Shown here piece after piece: positions 57,167 through 64,000 of a DNA stretch of 64,000 nt. This DNA comes from an uncultured Acinetobacter sp. (lineage in GTDB: Bacteria > Pseudomonadota > Gammaproteobacteria > Pseudomonadales > Moraxellaceae), in NCBI RefSeq assembly GCF_947493735.1, contig NZ_CANLSL010000016.1, forward strand, positions 1 through 64,000, written 5' to 3'. The position numbers and the translations under genes are program-made. Below the pieces are notes generated by a model. The model saw only the letters and a list, made by a program, of their open reading frames with translations. It searched no databases and was not told where the DNA came from. Each line of letters opens with the position of its first letter. Within the stretch, counting starts at the first letter, position 1.

Positions 57167-58179
57167 TGTCACCACTAATGCAGCAGCGTTGGGCTCGCTT
57201 TAAGAAAAATAAACTCGGCATGTTTTGTTTGATTGCCTTTGGCGTTATTTTCGGATTGTCACTTTGTGCTGAGCTGATTGCCAATGATAAGCCGATCGTA
57301 GTGTCGTATAAAAGCGACCTGTATTTCCCTGTGTTTAAGCACTATCCAGAAACCACTTTTGGTGGTGTTTTTGAAACCGAAGCAGATTATAAAGATCCAG
57401 TCGTTCGTGGCTTAATTGAAGCAGATGGCTGGATGCTGAGTCCTGTGATTCCATTTTCTGCAGAAAGTCCAAATATGGATTTGACCGTGCCTGTCCCATC
57501 TGCGCCGACCAGCCAAAACTGGTTGGGCACGGATGAACAAGGGCGTGACGTACTGGCACTGATTATTTACGGGTTACGGATTTGTTTGTTGTTTGGGATT
57601 TGTTTGACGGCTGCATCGGCGGTACTTGGTATTGCGGTGGGTGCGATTCAAGGCTACTACGGTGGTTGGATTGATCTGCTTGGGCAACGTGTTCTCGAAG
57701 TGTGGGGCGGTTTGCCTGTGTTATTCATGGTGATTATTCTGGTCAGTATGTTTAGTCCGAGCGTGTATTGGCTGTTTGCGATCATGCTGTTTTTTGGTTG
57801 GACGGCGTTGGTGGGCTTGGTGCGTGCAGAGTTTTTACGCGCACGGAATTTTGACTATGTGCGTTCGGCGCGTGCGCTTGGTGTGTCTGATCGCAAGATT
57901 ATTTTTCGGCATATTTTACCCAATGCGCTGAGCTCAACCATGTCACAGTTGCCGTTTATCTTGACGGCGAATATTACCGCACTGACTGCATTGGATTTCT
58001 TGGGTTATGGCTTACCACCTGATAGTGCATCGCTAGGACAATTACTTGAACAGGGTAAAACTTATTTAGATGCACCGTGGCTTGCAATTTCAGGTTTTGC
58101 GACATTGGCAATTGTGTTGTCATTGCTGATTTATATCGGCGAAGCGACCCGTGACGCATTTGACCCAAGACAGCACTGA
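57166..58179 (+). CDS. yejE: ABC peptide transporter permease YejE
   Basis: An OppC-type permease of 337 aa. The first helix (KLGMFCLIAFGVIFGLSLCA) is followed by a periplasmic loop with HYPETTFGGVFETEADYKDP, typical of YejE. WLGTDEQGRDVLALIIYGLR is the conserved OppC motif, and the EAA loop is YVRSARALGVSDRKIIFRHI. It ends IYIGEATRDAFDPRQH. It pairs with YejB to form the channel and is translationally linked to it. yejF follows after 12 nt. Confidence 0.93.
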   Translation: MSPLMQQRWARFKKNKLGMFCLIAFGVIFGLSLCAELIANDKPIVVSYKSDLYFPVFKHYPETTFGGVFETEADYKDPVVRGLIEADGWMLSPVIPFSAESPNMDLTVPVPSAPTSQNWLGTDEQGRDVLALIIYGLRICLLFGICLTAASAVLGIAVGAIQGYYGGWIDLLGQRVLEVWGGLPVLFMVIILVSMFSPSVYWLFAIMLFFGWTALVGLVRAEFLRARNFDYVRSARALGVSDRKIIFRHILPNALSSTMSQLPFILTANITALTALDFLGYGLPPDSASLGQLLEQGKTYLDAPWLAISGFATLAIVLSLLIYIGEATRDAFDPRQH

Positions 58180-58191
58180 GGACTTCATAGC

Positions 58192-59880
58192 ATGACAAAT
58201 ACAACTGAAGCGAATCGTGATGATTTCAAACAAGACGATCTTAAAAGTAATGATTTTAAAAATAATGAGCTAAAGACAGACAATCGTGTGCTACTACTCG
58301 ACGTGCAACAACTGATCATTCAAACACAACAAGGCAAGCAAACACAGACCTTGGTTGAAGATTTAAATTTTCAATTGCATGCAGGCGAAACCATTGCACT
58401 GGTTGGGGAAAGTGGCTCGGGCAAATCCATCAGTAGCCTTGCCATGATTGGTTTATTGTCTGATCAACTCAAAGTCACAGGCAAAGTGAATTTGCATCAA
58501 GCTGATTTTTCTCACAGTAAAAATCTCCTGCAACTGAATGATAAACAGCTTCAGCAGATTCGTGGTCGAAATATAGCCATGATTTTCCAAGAACCGATGA
58601 CGGCGCTAAATCCTTTGCATCGTGTCGAAAAATTAGTCGGGGAAATTTTACAACTGCGTGGCTTATCCAAAGCTGAAGTGCGTGAGCGAGTTTTAGCATT
58701 ACTCACCGATGTCGGGATTAAAGAACCTGAACAAAAGCTACGTCGCTTCCCCCATGAGCTGTCTGGCGGACAACGGCAACGTGTGATGATTGCGATGGCA
58801 TTGGCGCAAGATCCTGCGATTCTCATCGCCGATGAACCGACCACGGCACTCGATGTCACCCTGCAAGAACAAGTGTTGAAACTGCTCAAAGATTTGCAAA
58901 CCAAGCGTCAGATGGCAATGATTTTAATTAGTCATGATCTAAAACTCATCGGACGTTATTCTGATCAAGTGATCGTGATGCAAAAAGGACAAATCAAAGA
59001 ACAAGGTGCAACGGCAGAGATTTTCACCAATCCGCAAGATGAATATACCCAAAACCTATTAGATCATGATTTTGGTACAGCGCTAGAAACTGCAAATGAA
59101 AATACCGTGCTCAGGCTAAAGGATGTACAAGTCCGTTTCCCGATCAAAGCAGGTTTGCTGAATCGAGTGAAAGATTATGTGGTGGCGGTCGAACCATTGT
59201 CATTACAACTCAAACAAGGTGAATGTATCGGTATCGTCGGAGAAAGTGGCTCAGGCAAAACCTCCTTGGCACTTGCTATTGCTCGCTTGATTGATAGCGA
59301 AGGGCAGATTCAGCTCAATGAACTACAACTCGATCAACTCTCTGAAAAGAAACTGCGTCCATATCGCCATCAATTCCAAATCGTGTTCCAAGATCCGTTT
59401 AGTAGTCTGAATCCTCGCTTGAGCGTGGGGCAGATCATTGGTGAAGGCTTAGAAATTCGAGGTTTAGCCAAGTCAGATATTCAACAGCGTGTGGCTCAGG
59501 TATTAACCCAAGTCGATCTACCAACTGAATTCGCTGAGCGATACCCGCATGCGTTATCGGGTGGTCAACGGCAACGTGTTTCTTTAGCACGTGCGCTGAT
59601 CCTTGAGCCAAAGTTGATTATTTTGGATGAGCCAACCTCGGCACTAGATCGAACCACACAACGTGCCATGGTGAAATTGTTACGAGATTTGCAAGAAAAA
59701 ATGAACCTCAGCTATTTATTTATTAGTCATGATTTGGCGGTAGTACGTGCATTGTCACAGCGGATTTTGGTCTTGCATCATGGCAAAGTAGTGGAATTTC
59801 AAGAAACAAATCAGCTATTTGTCAATCCACAGACGGATTATACCAAAGCATTGTTAGATGCGAGTTTGCTCACTCATTAA
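58192..59880 (+). CDS. yejF: ABC peptide transporter ATP-binding protein YejF (two fused ATPase domains)
   Basis: A protein of 562 aa carrying two nucleotide-binding domains. The first has Walker A GESGSGKSISSLAM, signature LSGGQRQRVMIAMALAQDP and Walker B ILIADEPTTALD. The second has GESGSGKTSLALAI, LSGGQRQRVSLARALI and LIILDEPTSALD, each followed by a switch His in LISHDL or FISHDL. Each domain ends in a peptide-transporter C-terminal extension. It energises YejABE. It is the last gene of the operon, followed by a hairpin-rich intergenic region. Confidence 0.95.
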   Translation: MTNTTEANRDDFKQDDLKSNDFKNNELKTDNRVLLLDVQQLIIQTQQGKQTQTLVEDLNFQLHAGETIALVGESGSGKSISSLAMIGLLSDQLKVTGKVNLHQADFSHSKNLLQLNDKQLQQIRGRNIAMIFQEPMTALNPLHRVEKLVGEILQLRGLSKAEVRERVLALLTDVGIKEPEQKLRRFPHELSGGQRQRVMIAMALAQDPAILIADEPTTALDVTLQEQVLKLLKDLQTKRQMAMILISHDLKLIGRYSDQVIVMQKGQIKEQGATAEIFTNPQDEYTQNLLDHDFGTALETANENTVLRLKDVQVRFPIKAGLLNRVKDYVVAVEPLSLQLKQGECIGIVGESGSGKTSLALAIARLIDSEGQIQLNELQLDQLSEKKLRPYRHQFQIVFQDPFSSLNPRLSVGQIIGEGLEIRGLAKSDIQQRVAQVLTQVDLPTEFAERYPHALSGGQRQRVSLARALILEPKLIILDEPTSALDRTTQRAMVKLLRDLQEKMNLSYLFISHDLAVVRALSQRILVLHHGKVVEFQETNQLFVNPQTDYTKALLDASLLTH

Positions 59881-59928
59881 TAAGATCAATCTGCTGTATT
59901 TGATGACCGATATCATTGTGATGACGCT

Positions 59929-59946
59929 GACGTTCAAGTGAACGTC
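59929..59946 (+). terminator. Hairpin after yejF, possible terminator
   Basis: Perfect 8-bp stem gacgttca / tgaacgtc with a 2-nt centre, 48 nt after the yejF stop. It is nested inside a looser outer match (gatatcatt near 59909, aatgatatt near 59951). The T-tract is weak. Confidence 0.4.
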
Positions 59947-60009
59947 TTAAAATGATATTGACATTATTTCTGCTTATCTGTAGTTTTTGACATACTAAAT
60001 TGTCAACTT

Positions 60010-60047
60010 TATAGTCGAAGTAGCAGATTCTAAGTACTTTGAATATA
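60010..60047 (-). repeat. Deletion derivative of the dispersed repeat (copy 4)
   Basis: tatagtcgaag (60010-60020) equals the reverse complement of one end of the 107-bp element. tagcagattctaagta and the bases to 60047 match the other end at 21 of 27 positions. The central block of about 70 bp is gone, so it is a decayed copy in opposite orientation, 28 nt before the oxidoreductase start. Confidence 0.65.
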
Positions 60048-60074
60048 CGATATAAATTTTTGAAAGGATTTCCC

Positions 60075-61328
60075 ATGAGCACACAAGTTCAGCTACAAGA
60101 CCGTTTAACTATTCGTGGCATCGAGTTTAAAAACCGTATTATCAAAGGTGCGATGAGTGAAGCGCTTGCGAATGACGCAGGGCAACCGAATCAAGACCTC
60201 GTGTCACTTTATGATCAATGGGGTAAAGGTGGTTTGGGCTGTGCGATCACAGGCAATGTCATGGTCGATGCACGTGCCAAGAATGAACCAGGTGTCGTTG
60301 TCCTTGAGAATGAGCGTGACTTAACTCGAATGAAGCAGTGGGCAGAAGTCGGTAAGCGTCACGGTATGGTGCAATTGATCCAACTGTCGCATCCAGGTCG
60401 TCAGTGTCCACGTGGCTTGAATAAAGAAACTGTTGCACCGTCTGCTGTACCATTTAGTTCCGCATTATCGACGACCTTTGGTACGCCACGTGCGCTCAGC
60501 GAAGTTGAGATTTTAGATATTATTCGTCGCTTCGGTGAGTCGGCTCGTCTTGCCAAGAAAGCAGGTTTTGAAGGGGTGCAATTGCACGGTGCGCATGGTT
60601 ATTTGATTAGCCAATTCTTATCACCATTGACCAATCAACGTCAAGATCAGTGGGGCGGAAGTGTTGAAAACCGTATGCGTTTCTTGCTTGAAATCTATAA
60701 AGAAGTGCGCCAACAGACTGGTGATGACTTTATCATTGCAGTAAAAATGAACTCAGCAGACTTCCAACGTGGTGGCTTTAGCGAAGAAGATGCGATTACT
60801 GTGGCAAAGGCTGTAGCTGATGCAGGGATGGATTTGATTGAAATCTCAGGTGGTACCTATGAAGCGCCTGCAATGGCGGGTGCCAAAGCCAAACAGCGTA
60901 AAGAAAGCACTATTGCACGTGAGGCATATTTCTTAGAATTTGCGGAAACCATTCGTGAGCATGTCAGTTGCCCATTAATGGTGACTGGTGGCTTCCGTAC
61001 AGTGAAAGGTATGAATGATGCACTGGCAAGCGGTGCATGTGACTTTGTTGGGATTGCTCGTCCGCTTGCAGTTGAACCTTATTTGCCAAACCAATTGATG
61101 CGTGGAGAAGATGTAAAATACGCAGTGAAACCGATTAAAACAGGGATCAAGCTTTTGGATAAAATGGCAATCATGGAAATCGTTTGGTACGCAGCGCAGT
61201 TTAAAACCATTGCAGATGGCAAACAGCCAAATCCAAATTTATCCCCATTGAAAGTCTTATTTAACTATTCACGTCGGAATATCAAAACCGTGCTCACTGG
61301 TAAGTTAAATTCGCGTAAATCGGCTTAA
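60075..61328 (+). CDS. NADH:flavin oxidoreductase, Old Yellow Enzyme family
   Basis: An FMN-dependent TIM-barrel enzyme of 417 aa. Visible motifs are FKNRIIKGAMSEALANDAGQ, MVQLIQLSHPGRQCPRG, GFEGVQLHGAHGYLISQFLS, PLTNQRQDQWGGSVENRMRF and LEISGGTYEAPAMAG, with PLMVTGGFRTVKGMNDAL near the phosphate-binding site. Relatives reduce activated alkenes or related electrophiles. The substrate is unknown. The start at 60075 follows AAAGGATTTCCC. No cluster partner is evident; a truncated dispersed repeat lies just upstream. Confidence 0.9.
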   Translation: MSTQVQLQDRLTIRGIEFKNRIIKGAMSEALANDAGQPNQDLVSLYDQWGKGGLGCAITGNVMVDARAKNEPGVVVLENERDLTRMKQWAEVGKRHGMVQLIQLSHPGRQCPRGLNKETVAPSAVPFSSALSTTFGTPRALSEVEILDIIRRFGESARLAKKAGFEGVQLHGAHGYLISQFLSPLTNQRQDQWGGSVENRMRFLLEIYKEVRQQTGDDFIIAVKMNSADFQRGGFSEEDAITVAKAVADAGMDLIEISGGTYEAPAMAGAKAKQRKESTIAREAYFLEFAETIREHVSCPLMVTGGFRTVKGMNDALASGACDFVGIARPLAVEPYLPNQLMRGEDVKYAVKPIKTGIKLLDKMAIMEIVWYAAQFKTIADGKQPNPNLSPLKVLFNYSRRNIKTVLTGKLNSRKSA

Positions 61329-61337
61329 CTTCAACGC

Positions 61338-62627
61338 TTAGTGAGTTCGCATTAAGGATTTTAATGAAAACGGGTTAATGCTTAATTGATCCCTTTTCAT
61401 ATGCCAATTGCGTTTGGGTAGTTTGCTTGCACCGAGCCCTAGCTTGGATTTACCATAGCGCTCTTGGATGGCTTCAAAAGATTGCATCAAGCTTTCTACT
61501 TTTTGAATTTTTACCACATCAGTATCTAATAAATCATGAATGTGCGTTGACTTGGGTTCTAGGCAGGTTAAAACGACACCGCACTTTTTATATTCGATAT
61601 TTGCTTTGTAGAGTTGAGCAATTAGTTTTGATGCTTGATGACTTATTTCTAATAAATTGTCGGTGGGTTCAAGGAAAACAAATGATCTAGACTCATTGAA
61701 ATAGGCTTTATTTGAATCAAAAGTACTTGATTGTGCAAAGGCGACTAGACAGCCACATAGTAAGTCATCAGCTCTAAGACGTTTATACGCATCTTGCACA
61801 TAATAAATAATAGCTTCTTGTAAATCTGATAGTTGAGTCACTCGTTTACCAAATGATCTACTTGCAATGATTTGTTGCTTTGCGGGTGGATTATGTTCTA
61901 TATCAATACAGGATATGCCTCGTAATTCAAGAACAGTACGCTGCATGACTACGGAGAATTGTGTGCGAATCAATTGAGCATCTGCACAGGCGAGATCGAA
62001 AACCGTATTGATGTTCATCTGATGTAGTTTTTTTGCTTGTTTATAACCAACGCCCCAAACCTCTCCAACATCAATTTGGGCGAAAAGTTGTTCCTTACTA
62101 CACATATCCATTTCATACAAATTGCAAACGCCTAAATAGTGTGGGTTTTGTTTTGCGAGATGATTGGCAAGTTTAGCCTCTGTTTTAGAGTGTCCAATTC
62201 CAACACAGACTGGCAAGCCAATCCATTGCAAGATATGTTGCTTCATCGTGTTTGCATATTGTAGGAGATCAAAATTGTTTTGATATGCAGTTAGATCTAG
62301 GAAACTTTCATCAATTGAATAAATCTCTTGTTCTTTATCAGTTACATATGCACTTAATATGCCATGAAAGCGACGTGACATTTCAGCGTATAACTCATAG
62401 TTGCTCGACAACACTTGTATGTCATGTTGTTTGATTAAGTCCTTGATTTGGAAAAAGGGTACACCCATCTTGATGCCAAGTGCTTTAGCTTCGGCAGAAC
62501 GAGCGACAGCACAGCCATCGTTGTTCGATAATACGATCACAGGCTTATCGTTGAGCTTTGGGTTAAACATGCGCTCACAACTGACATAACAATTGTTGAT
62601 GTCAACTAAAGCAAATACTTTGTTCAT
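61338..62627 (-). CDS. umuC: DNA polymerase V catalytic subunit UmuC
   Basis: A Y-family translesion polymerase of 429 aa. The N-terminal FALVDINNCYVSCERMFNPK carries the first catalytic Asp. SNNDGCAVARSAEAKALGIK and YSIDESFLDLTAY give the second acidic pair. A helix-hairpin-helix-type segment (FAQIDVGEVWGVGYKQAKKL), the little finger, and the UmuC-specific C-terminal tail follow. It bypasses DNA lesions with UmuD'. The ATG at 62627 overlaps the umuD stop (ATGA), so the pair is translationally coupled; an in-frame upstream Met at 62672 lies within umuD and is unlikely. Confidence 0.95.
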   Translation of the reverse strand: MNKVFALVDINNCYVSCERMFNPKLNDKPVIVLSNNDGCAVARSAEAKALGIKMGVPFFQIKDLIKQHDIQVLSSNYELYAEMSRRFHGILSAYVTDKEQEIYSIDESFLDLTAYQNNFDLLQYANTMKQHILQWIGLPVCVGIGHSKTEAKLANHLAKQNPHYLGVCNLYEMDMCSKEQLFAQIDVGEVWGVGYKQAKKLHQMNINTVFDLACADAQLIRTQFSVVMQRTVLELRGISCIDIEHNPPAKQQIIASRSFGKRVTQLSDLQEAIIYYVQDAYKRLRADDLLCGCLVAFAQSSTFDSNKAYFNESRSFVFLEPTDNLLEISHQASKLIAQLYKANIEYKKCGVVLTCLEPKSTHIHDLLDTDVVKIQKVESLMQSFEAIQERYGKSKLGLGASKLPKRNWHMKRDQLSINPFSLKSLMRTH

Positions 62628-63202
62628 TTTCTTTTTCTTGTGGCTTTGATGATATTGGTGACTACGCCCCAAATAAGTAGTTCTTGTCCATCTTCGAGAT
62701 ATATATCATTGAAATCGGGGTTTTCTGCTTTGAGATAAATCAGGTCGCTTTGGATCACTAGGCGTTTGACAGTAAAGTCGTTATCAATCATTGCAATCAC
62801 AATGTCATGGTCAAACGCTTCTAGGCTACGATCTACAATGAGTTTGTCACCGATATCAATACCAGCATTCAGCATAGATAGGGAGTTTGCCTCGACAATG
62901 AATGTCGCTAGTTCATTGCCGACCATAAGCTCATTTAAATCTAGGGTTGCTTCAGTATAGTCTTGTGCAGGAGAGGGGAATCCAGCTGAAACACGTTCGA
63001 GTGCCACAGCAATTTTTACTTGGCTAGATTTGACAACTCGCTTAGCACTCAGCGAATTGCCACCTAAAGGACTCGATTCATTCAGTTTATTTGGCTCAAG
63101 TAAGGCGTTTATAGTAGGCGATGGACTACCATCTTTACCCATGATGTTTTCTAAAGTCGCCCATGCAACATCAGAGAAGTAGATAGGGATGCGCTTTGAC
63201 AT
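62624..63202 (-). CDS. umuD: UmuD-like S24 peptidase with long N-terminal extension
   Basis: A protein of 192 aa. The C-terminal S24 domain has Ser109 (NSLSMLNAGI) and Lys146 (DFTVKRLV) as the catalytic dyad. AGFPSPAQDYTEATLDLNEL holds the autocleavage site at Ala73-Gly74. E. coli UmuD cleaves after residue 24, so about 50 extra residues precede the site here; the first 36 (KRIPIYFSDVAWATLENIMG) look like a DNA-binding or dimerisation module. Spacing between cleavage site, Ser and Lys equals that I recall for Acinetobacter UmuDAb (A83-G84, S119, K156). UmuDAb acts as a LexA-like SOS repressor. Here the gene is coupled to umuC. Confidence 0.9.
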   Translation of the reverse strand: MSKRIPIYFSDVAWATLENIMGKDGSPSPTINALLEPNKLNESSPLGGNSLSAKRVVKSSQVKIAVALERVSAGFPSPAQDYTEATLDLNELMVGNELATFIVEANSLSMLNAGIDIGDKLIVDRSLEAFDHDIVIAMIDNDFTVKRLVIQSDLIYLKAENPDFNDIYLEDGQELLIWGVVTNIIKATRKRK

Positions 63203-63260
63203 GATTTGCTCCTACGCTACGAGGCGTTTTTGGTGAAAATCGGTAATGACTAGCTTAATA

Positions 63261-63281
63261 CTGAATGGATATAAAATTCAA
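63261..63281 (-). promoter_or_regulatory. Candidate damage-response operator upstream of umuDC
   Basis: On the minus strand this 21-nt stretch begins TTGAA and ends TTCAG, an imperfect palindrome about 60 nt before the umuD ATG. Its outline resembles the TTGAA...TTCAA shape reported for UmuDAb operators, but the interior was not matched base by base. The rest of the 147-nt gap shows no other clear site. Confidence 0.3.
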
Positions 63282-63349
63282 ATTTAAAACCTGTGAATAA
63301 TCAACACTGCGACAAGTAAGTTCGTTGTGAATGAAAATAAAAGAGGGGG

Positions 63350-63724
63350 TTATAAGCCCGCCTCATAATCTGCACTGCTGAGTAATGCGTCTACATCAGC
63401 GATATTGTCTGCTTTGATCTTATAAATCCAACCTTTGTCATATGGGTCTTCATTGACGATTTCAGGATCATCTTCGAGGACAGTATTGACTTCGATCACT
63501 TCACCTGACACAGGTGCATGAATATCCGATGCAGTCTTGACCGATTCAACGATGCCTGCTTGCTCGCCTGCAGTGACAGTATCGCCAACTTCAGGCGCTT
63601 CTACATAGACCAAATCACCCAAAGCATCTTGCGCATGATCGCTGATACCTGTAATGACAATGTCACCATCTACACGAACCCATTCATGTGTGCTTGCATA
63701 ACGTAAATCTTCTGGGTGATTCAT
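63350..63724 (-). CDS. gcvH: Glycine cleavage system H protein
   Basis: A lipoyl carrier protein of 124 aa that shuttles the aminomethyl group between P, T and L proteins. Lipoylation Lys63 is in [20 protein letters not shown], and [11 protein letters not shown] and [20 protein letters not shown] are further GcvH motifs. TTAAGGG 6 nt before the ATG is a good ribosome-binding site. Other gcv genes are not adjacent. An insertion-sequence end lies 32 nt upstream of the start, so native upstream DNA has been displaced. Confidence 0.97.
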   Translation of the reverse strand: MNHPEDLRYASTHEWVRVDGDIVITGISDHAQDALGDLVYVEAPEVGDTVTAGEQAGIVESVKTASDIHAPVSGEVIEVNTVLEDDPEIVNEDPYDKGWIYKIKADNIADVDALLSSADYEAGL

Positions 63725-63747
63725 AGTGTTCCCTTAAATTTTCAAAA

Positions 63748-63775
63748 AATATATTAGGGTCTGTTGACATTTCAA
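63748..63775 (-). promoter_or_regulatory. Hybrid promoter for gcvH built at the IS end
   Basis: Read on the minus strand: -35 TTGAAA (63775-63770) inside the IS terminal sequence, a 16-nt spacer crossing the IS boundary, and -10 TATATT (63753-63748) in the flank. Both hexamers are 5 of 6 to consensus. A start near 63741 would leave a leader of about 17 nt that contains the gcvH ribosome-binding site. Confidence 0.5.
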
Positions 63776-64000
63776 CCATGCATTGCGTTATAGTCTAAAA
63801 TCACATAAACGAGGCATGAAACGCAGAGAATGGTCACTCCCTTGTCAAGTTTCATAACGAAGTTTATGGCAATTTTAGCCATAACCCTTCGGGACAAGGA
63901 TGTTTTTTGACGCTACGTTGTTATGAATGACTCATTTAGAATGACTTAATTTCATCATTTCTGGGTAGTATCGCCTAAAAAACATCCATTGTCGCAAGCA
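63757..64000. mobile_element. Terminus of an IS5-like or related element, running off the window
   Basis: gggtctgttgacatttca (63757-63774) is the exact reverse complement of the IS end at 227-244. The following 226 nt contain no open reading frame of note on either strand. They are rich in inverted repeats: ttatggc / gccataa (63864-63884), ccttgtc / gacaagg (63840-63899), and 63893-63908 with 63977-63993. It may be the left end of a second copy of the IS, or a non-autonomous relative sharing its terminal repeat. Confidence 0.7.

Noticed and set aside
62624..63202. umuD product as LexA
   Set aside because: It is directly coupled to umuC, keeps the UmuD-type GFPSPAQDY segment, and lacks a recognisable LexA winged helix.
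63725..63756. Glycine riboswitch upstream of gcvH
   Set aside because: Only 32 nt separate the gene from the IS end, far too short for an aptamer, and the sequence shows no such structure.

Overview
The window looks like chromosomal DNA of an Acinetobacter-type gammaproteobacterium. The evidence is the low G+C coding style, the alaS-lysC-csrA order, a fused RNase HI/DNA polymerase III epsilon gene, a stand-alone gspE, a FimL-type protein, and a UmuD with the long N-terminal extension typical of Acinetobacter UmuDAb. Nearly all of it is housekeeping or envelope coding sequence. No tRNA, rRNA, CRISPR array or prophage was seen. Both edges carry ends of an IS5-like insertion sequence that share an 18-nt terminal repeat.

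Layout. 1-244 is the 3' end of an IS5-family element. 482-5657 holds a WYL regulator divergent from a four-gene Anbu cluster: circularly permuted ATP-grasp, alpha-E, transglutaminase and the proteasome-like Anbu peptidase. 5703-7509 has a GAPDH-family gene, a frameshifted LuxR-type HTH remnant and a small secreted protein. 7911-12606 is alaS-lysC-csrA. 12783-20027 contains a GST, an APC permease, an MHS-type MFS transporter, a PAQR/hemolysin III protein and a methyltransferase. polA and a large DUF2339 membrane protein diverge at about 22.9 kb. A compact type II restriction-modification pair lies at 26.2-28.4 kb. It is followed by mscS with a probable DUF432 partner, gspE, two lipoproteins, rsmD-mrdA, mnmG, rnhB and a DODA-type dioxygenase. 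At 42-46.2 kb there is an rsmI / lpoA-yraN-dolP block like the yraL-M-N-P region of E. coli but without diaA. Next come fimL-nudC, rnhA-dnaQ, a LysM-rich mltD, a complete yejABEF peptide ABC importer, an Old Yellow Enzyme homologue, umuDC and gcvH. A second IS end lies 32 nt upstream of gcvH.

Structure beyond genes. A dispersed element of about 107 bp bounded by TATAGTC/GACTATA occurs three times (about 17.3, 40.9 and 56.0 kb). A 38-nt internally deleted derivative lies at 60.0 kb. One copy sits inside the yej operon and ends right at the yejB ribosome-binding site. The IS end upstream of gcvH appears to provide the -35 box of a hybrid promoter. A three-unit 16-nt tandem repeat lies upstream of mrdA, and the right edge of the window is rich in nested inverted repeats.

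No single locus clearly amounts to an undescribed system. The strongest leads are the dispersed repeat family, the hybrid promoter at gcvH, the UmuDAb-like UmuD in a umuDC operon, the Anbu cluster with its divergent WYL regulator, and the restriction-modification pair. Functions are assigned from motifs recognised by eye; no database search was run.
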